In this document: positions 1 to 10,200 of the stretch, one piece after another
Position numbering within the stretch: position 1 is the first letter of the stretch
Layout: each line of letters opens with the position of its first letter
DNA from: Metellina segmentata
Taxonomy: Eukaryota; Arthropoda; Arachnida; Araneae; Tetragnathidae
Length of the DNA stretch: 64,000 nt
NCBI GenBank assembly: GCA_947359465.1
Contig: OX375879.1
Coordinates: 122,094,557 to 122,158,556 of the forward strand
Direction: 5' to 3'
Notes under the pieces: generated by a model
What the model was told of the DNA's origin: nothing
What the model saw: only the letters and a program-made list of their open reading frames with translations
Database searches by the model: none
Program-made: the position numbers and the translations under genes

Positions 1-342
1 TCGGAATGTACAAGACTTCTTCATTGTAATACCGGTTCCGCATCTTCCATGGCCTTCACGTTCTCCGGATATGTCGCCCATTAAGCATGTCTGGGATTAT
101 ATCGGTCGGCCACTCGCTCGTACCGCTCCTCGGATACAGAGTACGACTGAACTTTGGCATCAGATAGATGTCATCTGGAATGCCATTCCTCAGCATGACA
201 TTCAAAATCTGTACGATTCGATACCACGACGTGTGCGGGCTCTCCTCGTTGCGTGTGGTGGCTGCACAAAATATTGATTTTCAGAATTACTTTTGTTTTA
301 TTGCGCTGTAAATTGTATCGTTTATTTAAACCACTATAAGTA
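1..342 (+). pseudogene. Tc1-like transposase, C-terminal remnant (older copy)
   Basis: The plus strand encodes the last part of a Tc1-type transposase, including the motif SPDMSPIKHVWD, and ends at a stop at about 277. In working Tc1 transposases this motif carries the third catalytic acid (SPIE); here it reads SPIK, so the catalytic glutamate is lost. The N-terminal part lies outside the window. The 3' flank is interrupted at 343 by a second Tc1 element, and its far end resumes at 1755-1824, where a terminal repeat closely resembling that of the inserted element is seen on the opposite strand (CACTACTG... read inward). It is therefore a dead copy that served as a landing site. Confidence 0.85.
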
Positions 343-1752
343 CACTACTGGCCACCCAAATTGCAACACCAAGAAAGACAAGAGATGTCGCAACAAAATT
401 TATTTTGTAGATAACATGTTGACCGAGTATCAAATGATTAAATTTATAGACATGTGAAGTGTGGTTCCTGCCAAAATCATTAGCCAGAGTAGCCGCCATT
501 GTTGGAGATCACCGCTGCCACACGCCTCGGCATTGATTCAAAGAGACTTTGGATGTGTTCTTGGGGTACAGCAGACTAAGCAGCTTCCACACGTTGCCAA
601 AGTTGATCTGGTGTGGCAGCTGGGGGATGTAATTTGGGTCAGTCGTTGAGCAACCATGAAGCACATGTTTTCTATCGGCGAAAGATCCGGAGAGCGAGCT
701 GGCCAGTGATACAATTCAATCTGGCGATTGACGAAGAACCCTTGGCCAATGCGTGCCACGTGTGGTCGCGCATTATCCTGTTGAAATATGACTGTAAGCA
801 AGCCCTGAAGGTAAGGAAGGACAACTGGCTCCAACACCTCGGAGATGTAGCGCTGGCTGTTTGAAGTACCGGCAATGCGTACTAGAGGAGTGCGAGAGTG
901 ATATCCAATACCGCCCCATATCATAATACCCGGTGCAAGACCAGTGTGGCGGTGCATAACACAGCTGTTCTTTAATCCTCTCTCCACGGTGTCTCCAGAC
1001 TCGAATCCGACCATCGTGGTGTTGCAGACAGAAGGGTGATTCGTCAGTACAGACAATTTCATTCCATTCTGCCGTCCACATCCTTCTTTCATCGCACCAT
1101 TGGCGGCGGAGACGTCTGTGGTTCTGCGTCAAGTGTAGACGAAGCAATGGACGTCTTGCGGACAGACCACTCTGCTGTAAACGGCGTCGAATGGTACGCG
1201 AAGACACTGGATGATGCGTTACAGACTGAATGTGCTGTGCTATGGTTCGTGATGTGGCTGAGCGATCCGTCACTGCCATACGCAAAATATGCCTGTCATC
1301 ACGTGAAGTGATGCACTGAGATGGATGCGATCGAACACGTCGGTCCGTCGTACCCTCCTGCATCCAACGATCACATATCCGCATTACAGTTGCTTGGTTT
1401 CTTCCAACACGACTACCGATTTCCCTTAAAGATAATCCACAATCTCGATAGGCCACTATCCTTCCTCTGTCGAACTCGGATACTTGATGAAAGATGATCG
1501 CTGTTTTCTACGAGGCATAATTGATCGTTTTTTTTTAAAAAAACCACATGAAAAACACAATTGCCGTACTTGAAATCGTCGAAATCTCCAAGCCTTAAAT
1601 AGCGCTTTGAAGTGGCTCCACAGGCGCGCGTGATGTGCGTCTACGCTGAAATTCTAATCATTTGCATATCTCACCTCCGCTAATGCATGTTGTAAATTTC
1701 ATATTATTTGTATGCTTCCTTCAGGGTGTTGCATTTACGGTGGCCAGAAGTG
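343..1752 (-). mobile_element. Complete Tc1/mariner element, inserted in an older Tc1 copy
   Basis: The two ends form terminal inverted repeats: the left end starts CACTACTGGCCACC and the right end, reverse-complemented, starts CACTTCTGGCCACC; the match runs on to the shared motif GCAACACC. Both ends abut TA (341-342 and 1753-1754), the Tc1/mariner target duplication. Length is 1,410 bp. The transposase lies on the minus strand. Flanking sequence on both sides belongs to another Tc1 element, so this is a nested insertion. Confidence 0.93.
538..1517 (-). pseudogene. Tc1 transposase, frameshifted
   Basis: Reading from 1517 down, the gene begins MPRRKQRSSF, then breaks frame near 1460-1490. The frame that opens with AYRDCGLSLREIG carries the DNA-binding helix-turn-helix and the first catalytic aspartate (CTDES). 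A second frameshift between about 920 and 1000 moves to the frame with FQQDNARPH (second aspartate) and SPDLSPIEN (glutamate). There are 34 residues between the second D and the E, the DD34E spacing of the Tc1 family. The C-terminus is garbled after the catalytic glutamate. All catalytic residues survive, but at least two frameshifts make it non-functional as read. Confidence 0.88.
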
Positions 1753-1754
1753 TA

Positions 1755-1824
1755 GTACGTGGAATAAATATAATTAATTTCTGATGATTCTTTCATAGTG
1801 TTGCAATTTCCACAAACAGTAGTG
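1755..1824 (+). mobile_element. 3' end of the interrupted older Tc1 copy
   Basis: This short segment resumes the older element after the nested insertion. It ends GTGTTGCAATTTCC...CAGTAGTG, which reverse-complemented begins CACTACTG and carries GCAACAC, matching the end of the inserted element. The expected flanking TA reads CA here, probably a point change. Confidence 0.7.
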
Positions 1825-3369
1825 CATTAACTTTGTTTTTTCTGAACTGAAGCCATTTAATTTAAAAACAAACTTTTATTTTACATCCAAAAAAGTTAGT
1901 TTAGTCAAAAAATCGAATTTTCAAGAGAAAAAAAATGTATTTGCTTGAAAAGACGTTGACGTGAATATATGGTATCGATATGAACAGTCAACCTTTTCAA
2001 TAGATGATGGAATTCGGTAATGTAGGATTCCTGATCCAAGAGTTCTACAAATCAAAAAATTATACGCTGGAAATGAACATACACTTAAAAGGTATTCACA
2101 ATCACTCCCAAACTCAAAACCGTCCATCGCCTTTTCTAGTTTTGGCTTGCACTATAGTGTAATGCATGCAGGGTTGCCAGAAGATGAATATCAGAAAATA
2201 GAACATTTGGTAAAATTATTTTTAAAAAAAGATGACGATAAGTGGGCATGAAAAGCACGGTATCTAGGTATCTAATAAAAAAGAATAATCTTTGACGAAT
2301 ATTTTATATACACTCAGTGTTGGGTACAAAATTTTCGAAACCATCCGTTCAACCTTTTGTCGTTAAATTATAAGCATGGATACTTGATAAACATGTACGC
2401 TTTTGCTCCGGGACGTTTCACTGGAAATTTTACCTTAGTTCTTCCCCTATCAATGTGTGCTAAGTCCCTCTCTTTTCAACGGTACATTTGTACTCAATCC
2501 CCGAGTTTTTTAAATTTGAATGCCCAACCAATCACGGCACGCCAGCGAGATGACGAAGCGTTTTTGAAAAGGCTGGGAAATAGTTCACCCTTCGTTTTCT
2601 CGTGCCGATTTAGGCGAAAAATAGTTTTCCCACAAGTTCACGGGAGAAGAACTTAAACCACTCAACATCCCCACCCAACATGAGCAAGGGGGCGTGTTAA
2701 AATATGCCCATTATTACTTGCAAACCTGGCAATGCATACTTTTGTATCAGCTGAGTGACATCACTTGTTATCTGTTGTCGCTTCCTTTTCCACCACGCTT
2801 TTTGCCATGTGATTTTCCCCAATCTGTTTTTCTCACAGTATTTAAATATTTAACTAAATAAATAGTTTGTTAAATTGATTGAACTCTCCTCGTGTTTTAT
2901 ATTTAACAGATCTGTACTATACCTTTTTCCTAGTGTTGTCTTTGATGACAACAATATTTGTTCTCTTATGAAATGTTTGCAATCATAAACATTTTTATCA
3001 CTATTATTACTTGAAATATATTTGTTTCAGTACTTTATGGATTCTTCATAAAATATCTTGTCCTCCTTTTTATCCGAGAAAATGCACTGGATTCTACTTA
3101 AAATGTTTTCAAGTTGACTCCACAAAACAAGATGATTCTTTGAATCCAAAAGACAAAAGGAAGGTTGATGGATTTAATTCCATACCTTCTTCAAATGCAC
3201 GGACACACATTTCAGAAACAATTTTAACAGATCCTTTCACGGCAGGCACATCAGTGAAGTCAATAAAAAGAATAAAAATAGCAGTGCTCTCTGCATGTAC
3301 GACTATATTTTGAAGTCCTGAATTTTGCAATGGATAGCATTAGAGAGATGCTAAAAAGATGATATTAGA
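1825..3369. other. Intergenic stretch, no gene recognised
   Basis: I find no coding region I can defend here. A locally GC-richer patch at about 2520-2660 contains CCAATCA and could be old promoter or repeat sequence, but no supported transcript start lies next to it. Short open frames at 1921-2127, 2357-2656 and 3011-3330 show no recognisable domain. Confidence 0.5.
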
Positions 3370-3695
3370 TCAGAACTTTGAAATTTTTGAAAATTTTCCT
3401 CATCCACTTCTTTGAGTTTCGAATCTCTGTTTTTTCTTTCTGGTACTTCCTTTTCTGTGAGATAGCTTGGGCATCCAGGAAATATACTAGGGTATGCAGA
3501 TTCTTTCAACTTCGGAATTTTTCTCGGGATTTGAATGAATTTTCCATCTTTGGGCAGCTCATCAAAACGAATAATCTCTTCCTCCTTGAAATGTTTACTG
3601 CATACAACAGTTCTTTTTCACAGCTGCAAGTCTTTACGGGGAATTTTCTTCAGCCAAACATTTTTAAGAGCTTCCGATTTTGGGAAAAGAAAAAC
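3370..3695 (-). pseudogene. THAP zinc-finger domain remnant
   Basis: On the minus strand, starting near 3694, one frame reads FPKSEALKNVWLKKIPR, then an in-frame stop, then VVCSKHFKEEEIIRF and later KESAYPSIFPG. This is the order of a THAP domain: the FPK...W core, the C-x2-H pair (CSKH), and the closing AVPTIF-type motif (here AYPSIF). THAP domains bind DNA and occur in host factors and in P-element-type transposases. The first zinc-binding cysteines are not found; upstream lies an inverted repeat, so the 5' part may have been displaced. The internal stop and missing start mark it as a remnant. Whether it derives from a transposon or a host gene cannot be told here. Confidence 0.65.
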
Positions 3696-3699
3696 AATG

Positions 3700-3904
3700 G
3701 GTGGAACTGTCGTTCATGGTAAGAAAGCGATTTGTCGCCAAATATGGTAACCTTCACCTTTTGCGGTTTTTCTTCATATCTGCCGTTTTTGTTATGGCAA
3801 CCCTATCTGCAAAATTTCTCGCACTCCACGCTCTGAATATAATCTTGATTTGGCGACAAAAATTAGCTGGCGACAAACGTGTTACCGTGAACGACAACTC
3901 CACC
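3700..3904. repeat. Long imperfect inverted repeat (MITE-like)
   Basis: The left arm (3700-3739; key parts GTGGAACTGTCGTTCATGG and TTTGTCGCC) is repeated in reverse complement in the right arm (about 3869-3904), around a roughly 130-bp centre. The arms match with a few substitutions. This is the layout of a small non-autonomous DNA transposon, but I see no clear target duplication. Confidence 0.5.
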
Positions 3905-4746
3905 AAACAATTACATAATCATTTCTGTTGTCGTAATTTGAACTGCAAAAGGGAACACAACATTTGTCTGGTATTTTGATTATTATTTTATTTTAAACGA
4001 CCGTTTTATTCCAAGATACGCTAACAAAGCAAGGGCTAAAGTACTAACAGATAGAATTTTCCCGAAGTCAGCCGGCGATTGTGACGACGCGACTTCCATG
4101 GCCTTCTCTTTTCGTTGGAAACGGTTTTACTGATGATTCAAATTCGGCATAGGCTATTGTAAACTTTTTATAAGGAAACAGCTAAAAAAAACAACGCATT
4201 ATCAAAAGTTTTAAACTTGCTAACTGCCTTTGGCGTGACGTATATATAGCGATACAAAAAAACCGGGAATTTCGGAAGAGGGGAACAAACACGGGAATTT
4301 TGGGGAATAAACCCGGAACTTTGGGGAACATTAGGAATAAACTAAACCAACCATTTTTTCACATTGTGTGGCTTCTTTTGGTTGGATGCTAAGTAAAACT
4401 ATAAAGAGAAAACCCCATATATATAAAACTACAACCTGGAAAATTGTTTCAATAAAATTGAAATTTTCTTTTTTGGGTTTATTTTTTATTGTGTAAACAA
4501 CATTAGTATTTATATCTAAATCCAGATGAATGTTGATGTGATGGTTTTGTTCCGAGACCTAGTGGCAAAAAATAAGATGAATGTTTGCATCAAAAACAAT
4601 ACTTTTGTAAACATTTCATAGTATAATAGTATTATTACTACATAGTATAGTTACAATTTACTCTCTACTTTACTGATGATTCAATTTGGCACCGGCACTT
4701 GTAAGCTTTTTATGAGGGATTAATAGCTGAAAAAAACAACGCAATA

Positions 4747-5040
4747 TCAAGAGGATCTACTTGTAGATTCTGATAGTCCTGGATCCATATACATAGTTTC
4801 AACGTCCGTTATCACCTCTTGGGATCCCACAATAACTGAAGGTTCATCGGCATCTGCCAAAGAATATATAGAAAAATACATTATTTGGGGTTTTTTAACG
4901 CATTTTTCTAAACGCTTTGCCATCTTAGTAGCATTTGGTACCAGATACTTCTTGTGGCAATACCTGCATTTAGCAGTCTTTTTATTGCCATGACCAAACT
5001 CTGATGAATGACTCCACACTGTTGAAGTTGGTCTTACCAT
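4747..5040 (-). pseudogene. BED-type zinc finger fragment of a hAT transposase
   Basis: This 97-residue minus-strand frame begins MVRPTSTVWSHSSEF and contains CRYCHKKYLVPNATKM followed by a terminal Cys pair region (LEKC). That matches the start of a BED finger (W...F, C-x2-C, then distal ligands), the DNA-binding module at the N-terminus of hAT transposases. The catalytic domain and dimerisation domain are absent, so it is a deletion derivative. It could instead be the first exon of a domesticated gene, but nothing downstream supports that. Confidence 0.6.
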
Positions 5041-5175
5041 TATCTGGAATACAAATCATCCCATTAGCATGAAATAGAACACTAAATTAAATATTAAATG
5101 CTTCAGTTCCCAATTAAAAGTTTTTTTTTTATCCTAGGCCCAACTCAAGGCCTTTCGGCCATACGCTGTCTTGCC

Positions 5176-5595
5176 CAGGGCCCGATTTAGAAAATTTGGT
5201 ATAGTAGGCACAACACGCAGGAAGGGGCCCCCATGTTATTTGTTCATCACAAAAACTAATTTCATAACAATAATTGGTACTTGCGTATTTGACTGTTGAC
5301 CGTTTCACAGATGTCACCAAAAAGTTTGAGAAAATCGTGACATTACTTACAACTCTTGGCAAAACAAAATAAATCAGATGAAAATTAAAAACATAATAGT
5401 TAGATGATTAATGTAATTACAAGAATGTGATAGTGGGGGAAACGGTCGACGGACATTTACTTAAATACCCAATAATTTATGTAAACCACTTAAAAACTTT
5501 TAAAATTTTTTAGATACATTGGAAACTTAGGGGCCCTTTAAATTATGGGGGCCCTAGGCCCATGCCTCACGGGCCTAATGATAAATCAGGGCCTG
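5176..5595. mobile_element. Small non-autonomous hAT element, nested
   Basis: A 420-bp insertion starts CAGGGCCCGATTTA and ends, reverse-complemented, CAGGCCCTGATTTA (12 of 14 match). It is flanked by a perfect 8-bp duplication GTCTTGCC (5168-5175 and 5596-5603). Interior GGGGCCC blocks recur near both ends. No coding capacity is seen. It sits within the larger hAT element. Confidence 0.88.
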
Positions 5596-6489
5596 GTCTT
5601 GCCGTCCAATATAGCGAATAAAGTCCTTGGGGGAGAAGAATCCCTGGTGTCAAAGGTACAAAACATAGCAGGTTAAAATTCACTAAGATGCTCTTAGCAT
5701 TGATTGCATTATAAGTATTATTTATATAGATTGATCTGAACTCATGAAATTCAATGTTTCTAGTTCATGCATGAAACTGTTGAGTAAAAACATCAAAATC
5801 AAAATTTAAAAACAAAATGCTCAGAATTCCAATACGTATCAAATTAGATTTTTAAATTTCCAACTAAACTTATACATAGTAAAATCCTGATTTTATGTTC
5901 GGAAGATAGCTTTATCAATTGCTAATTAAAGTTTTAAAATTAGAATATAATCACATTCAAAGAGCTAGTCAAAGAAGCTTATTAATTCACTGGGATATCA
6001 ATTTGTATAAAACGATGACAATATAAATAGGAAACAGCCAATCCAAAGAATTATTTAAAGGTCAAAATTCCCGAAATTTCAAAATTTTTGGAAGTTTTTA
6101 AAATTTTTTTCCCAAAAAACCGGGTTTATTCGCGAGAATAAACCGGGTTTTTCCACCCTTTGCAACACTGCGTATATATCGCCAAAGTAGCGGCAACACC
6201 ATGTTGTTAAAAAAAAAAGTGTTTACTTAAAAAGTATTCAAATTTATACTGACAAAACACTAAAAAAATAATAAATTAACATTGTAGAACACGAAATTGA
6301 ACAAGAAAAGTCTATACTTTTTTTCTCTAAATTTAATGTACACACGTTTTTCTCCAAACATGTTTACACCAAAAGTTCCCATGTTAAGTCTACTTGAGCT
6401 TGGAAAAAACCGCCTCGGGCGGTAGAAAAGGTCTGTAAGATAATCAGAAAATGTTTTCCGTATGTCGCCTCACGTTGGGTTGGCGTGGA

Positions 6490-6625
6490 AGTTCGGAGAG
6501 TGGGGTGCCAGCTCAGGTGTTGCTTCGTCATCTGACCGTGGTTCAAAATTACGAGGTGTTGTCCTCGGTTCTTTCCCTTAAGGGACTGATCCCGGACCGT
6601 GGTCAATAGCCCGTTGTGTTGCTCT
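6490..6625. repeat. Dispersed repeat, family B (copy 1)
   Basis: This segment is closely similar to 17479-17600: shared blocks include GAGTGGGGTGCCAGCTC, TTCAAAATTAC, GTGTTGTCCTCG and TCTTTCCCTT. It looks like the body or tail of a short interspersed repeat. Related fragments continue to about 6800 (GGTCCGGGATCAATTCCG). No RNA polymerase III boxes are evident within it. Confidence 0.6.
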
Positions 6626-7033
6626 AGTACGACGTTAACTAAAAAATTACCAAAATTACCGTATGTCGCCACTTTTATTATATACCCACTCTCGGTAACC
6701 TATGTTCTAAGTGGGACGTTGAATAAACTATCTACCTACCAACATGAGGTGATGGTCCGGGATCAATTCCGAAGGGACATTCCGGATATCATGTTTAGGA
6801 ATTTCTCCTTTAACATTTTTCAATGGGTGTTAGAAATATATACTCATTCCGTGAAAACTATATTTTTGTCATTAAAGCTTTTTTCAGCATTTATTTCTGT
6901 TTGGACCTCAAAGTTAATTTCCCTAAGATAGGGATATCGATATTTAACGATACTGCAGTAAAACGATATTCCATCTCATGTTTATTTCCTGCGTTACTCT
7001 CCTGATTCTGAAGAAGCCGCTTGAAGAGACTGA

Positions 7034-7042
7034 CGCCATTTT
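7034..7042 (+). promoter_or_regulatory. CGCCATTTT motif upstream of first exon 1a
   Basis: The same 9-mer CGCCATTTT occurs 48 bp upstream of the exon-1a start codon (here) and 73 bp upstream of the exon-1b start codon (7600-7608). GCCAT-containing sites close to starts are common in housekeeping promoters and can act as initiator or YY1-like sites. A shared upstream motif suggests that the duplication of the first exon carried leader or promoter sequence. Function is inferred only. Confidence 0.3.
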
Positions 7043-7090
7043 CTGTGCAAGCAAGTTTTGGAAGTCTTCGTTTATTAATTTTATCAAAAA

Positions 7091-7205
7091 ATGTCTCGGC
7101 ATTCTCAATTGTTCGTGGGCCGTCTGCCATTGGATTCAAGGGAGAAAGATATTGAATCGCTTTTCGAAAAATATGGTAGTTTAGTAAGATGCAACCTAAA
7201 GTACG
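7091..7205 (+). CDS. SR factor alternative first coding exon 1a
   Basis: The exon starts MSRHSQLFVGRLPLDSREKD and ends after CNLKYG with donor G|GTAAGAG. It is 115 nt, leaving phase 1. It encodes the first strand (RNP2) and first helix of the RRM. Splicing to 9573 restores G plus TGMAYAF. It is intact, with no stop or frameshift, and 27 of its 39 residues equal those of exon 1b. Confidence 0.85.
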
Positions 7206-10200
7206 GTAAGAGTTAAGTCAGTTTAAATTGTTCCTATTACTTAAGAATCGAATTCCTGATTTCTGTGTATTTGCTGAAATGCTATTACTTCAGTGTATTT
7301 GTTGAACTGCTGTATGTGTTCCAAGTGTTGGTGCGTAGTGAACATTTCGCTGTTGAAATATTTAACTGATAGATTCCTTGAAACATTGTGCGATGTTGGA
7401 ATTTCGTTGGTATCGCTGCCTGCGATTCTGAAATATTTTGCGCCTTATTAAGTGTTTAATTTTAGTAAATTATGTGAGTATACCCATTGTTCCCATCATG
7501 CTTTTCAGCCTTATCAAGGTAATAGCTTGTCGAATGCTCATTGGTTGATAGTCGAAAGGAACTGTTTGTTAGGTTTTTTATTTTTCAGGGAGTTGGATGC
7601 GCCATTTTGTTTCCTGTTCGTTTATGTTTTCTCCATCGTGATCCGCATTCTTCATAATTTTAGTTTCGAATACTTTCAAATATGTCCAGACGTTACAAAC
7701 TCTTCGTGGGTCGGTTGCCCCTCGATTCTAAGCAAAAAGAGATAGAAAATTTGTTCGACAGGCATGGCAGTTTAGTACGATGCGATGTGAAGTATGGTAA
7801 GAGTTTAGCCGGTTTCACCCAATTTGCTCTTATTCAAAATCACCAAATTACAGTTTCATTTAAGTTTAAAAGTAACTCTATTAATATAAACTTTTTTGAA
7901 GTATGATGCATCCTAAGTCGTTGCACAAATGCATGTATTAGTGTGCGATTTGCGATGCCTTTGCGCAGAAATCTTGGAAATTTATTGATTTTTATTTGTC
8001 TGGAATGCGAGCTGTCTTGACTTTAATGGAATATTGTGCAATATGAATAAACATTGATAGTTAAAATCTTTAATTTCAATCGGGTTGAGTGAAAGGCCAC
8101 AAGTCCTGGTATAATTTAAACTGTCCTGTAGCAACAAACAAAACTCTTAGGTAGTGTGGTAAATATTCGTTATTAAACTGTTCAAATAACTCGTTAACTC
8201 AAAAGCCAACCTTTGAATAATTTTACATCGTGTGAACATTTCAATGTTCCTTGAACCTATGCTGATCACACATTTTTTGGAAGTTAAAACATTACTCATT
8301 AAGACGTCTATTAATTTCAAATGTAAATCCATTTTGTTCTAATCTAACCCTAAATTAATTAATGTTCACTATTGTTGGTCCCATTCTCCTAATGAGCTTT
8401 AACAGAGTATTAAGTTATAGTGCAAATAACACATTCTTTCTTGAACCCATTGCCAATACTTCATGCTAGTTTTGCAATATTTAAAATCTGATTTGTTTAA
8501 ATTTAAATGTGAACTTTATTTCATACAAAAATGTAACTTTAAAAAAATGTGTGTACTTTTGATTAGAAAAGCATTTTTTTAAACTTCAGTAACAGTATGA
8601 AATTGGGAAATAACTTTTTTATTCAATGATATTCACAAATCTAGACGTTAAAGGTGAATGTCTCTGTTACAGTTTCAGACCCCAAAGTTTAAAAACATGT
8701 TAAGTTTTACTATTTGAAAAGGTTAATGGAGGCCTAAAGTAGTAAAAGAAAGCAGTTGAAAAGCTTCTGAATATGTATAGTATCTTTGTTGTGCTGTTTG
8801 CTTGAAAGTTTCACATTTTCACCGTTGAAGCTCAATTTCACTAGGGAGGCTTCAATCTGAAGACTAAAGAAATTAATAAAAGCCCAGTTTCAGTTTATCT
8901 GTCTTAAGGACTGTCAGTGAATACTTGCTAGTTTTTTCAACATCGGTGACTGGGTATCCAGGTAAAATTGGCTCAAGCTCCTACTTTCAAAGTTTTGGAG
9001 ACTTAAAAAACTCACCCGTCACTGAAAATTAATTTCCTTTTTAACTAATAGCAAACAAAAAAATATTTTTCTTTTGGGTATAATATTTTTTTTTGCGGGC
9101 ATGCTAATTTCGAATATTTGGTGCCAAGCTGACTCAACAATAAAAGAAATACTTTGGAATCTGATTGCTGGATTGTTGTGAAAACCCTGTTAGAAAATAT
9201 TTAAAATTTGGCAAGATCTTCATTTGCTTCATGCCTTTTAACACATTTTGCGTTTTAGCTCATTAATTTTACAACGGCTACTATATTAGGGTTTAAGAGG
9301 AGGCTTGCCTTTTTTTTAAAGTAATTATGCTTCTATTCCACAAGTGCTTTTGCTGTGTTAGACCTGAAAGTAGTTTTTGTCCCATCATACACTTACACAT
9401 CTTAAAATGTCTTGGCCCACCAAAAATTGACTCCCTACACATAAATTGAATATTGTCCATTATTTGTTTCGATTCCTAACTTGCACAACTATTTGAATGG
9501 TTAATTATCTTGGATTTCCCATGGGGTTTTCGTGTCTGATTGTTCTGTAACACAGGATTATTTAAATTTCAGGTACTGGAATGGCATATGCCTTTGTAGA
9601 TTATGAAGACAAAAGAGATGCTGAGGTATGTCATTAAAAATTATATTTAATTCTAATTGGTATTATGTGTGTGCTAGACCATATTTTATTTAAATGCTTA
9701 AAGTGTAAGTTATGTGTTTAGTTTGTTCACTGCAGCTCCCTTTTCAATACAGCATTTAGTGCTTAATCGGTAAGTTTCATGAATGTTGAAAATCAACTGT
9801 ATAACTTTACCCATCACTTATTTTTAAGATGATGATTGTTTTTCAATAATCCTCGATTCATTCAATCTAATTCCATTTGTATGCTTGTATGTTTATCTGT
9901 ACAATTTATACAGTTTAATATTTAATCTATTTGAGATTCATTTTGCATCTGTTAAGTTGGTACTAGTGTTAACTTTAGTACTTGTCTTTTTAGAGAAAAT
10001 GAATTTTTAAAAATCTTTTTTAATGTTGAGGGTTTGTTGCTGAAAATTGTTTCAGTTTTAAGAAAATGTTATTATGTTAAATCAACAAAAATGAATCTAA
10101 AGATTTAATTACTGAAGTTAATGCTTAAGTACCATTTAATTTCTTCTGCTAGTAACTGATGTTAATTGTTTTGACACGGTTTAAATTAGTGGAATGAGTG

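Larger units (their letters stand above)
4247..6170. mobile_element. hAT-superfamily element with 8-bp target duplication
   Basis: The element is bounded by a perfect 8-bp direct repeat CGTATATA at 4239-4246 and 6171-6178. The right end reverse-complemented starts CAGTGTTGCAAA and the left end starts TAGCGATACAAA, followed on both sides by related CCGGG-rich sequence (AAACCGGGAATT against AAAACCCGGTTT). Eight-bp duplications and such ends are typical of hAT transposons. It contains a BED zinc-finger remnant and a nested smaller element. A stretch at 4667-4750 resembles sequence just outside the left end (4126-4206), so the left region has been locally duplicated. Confidence 0.75.
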
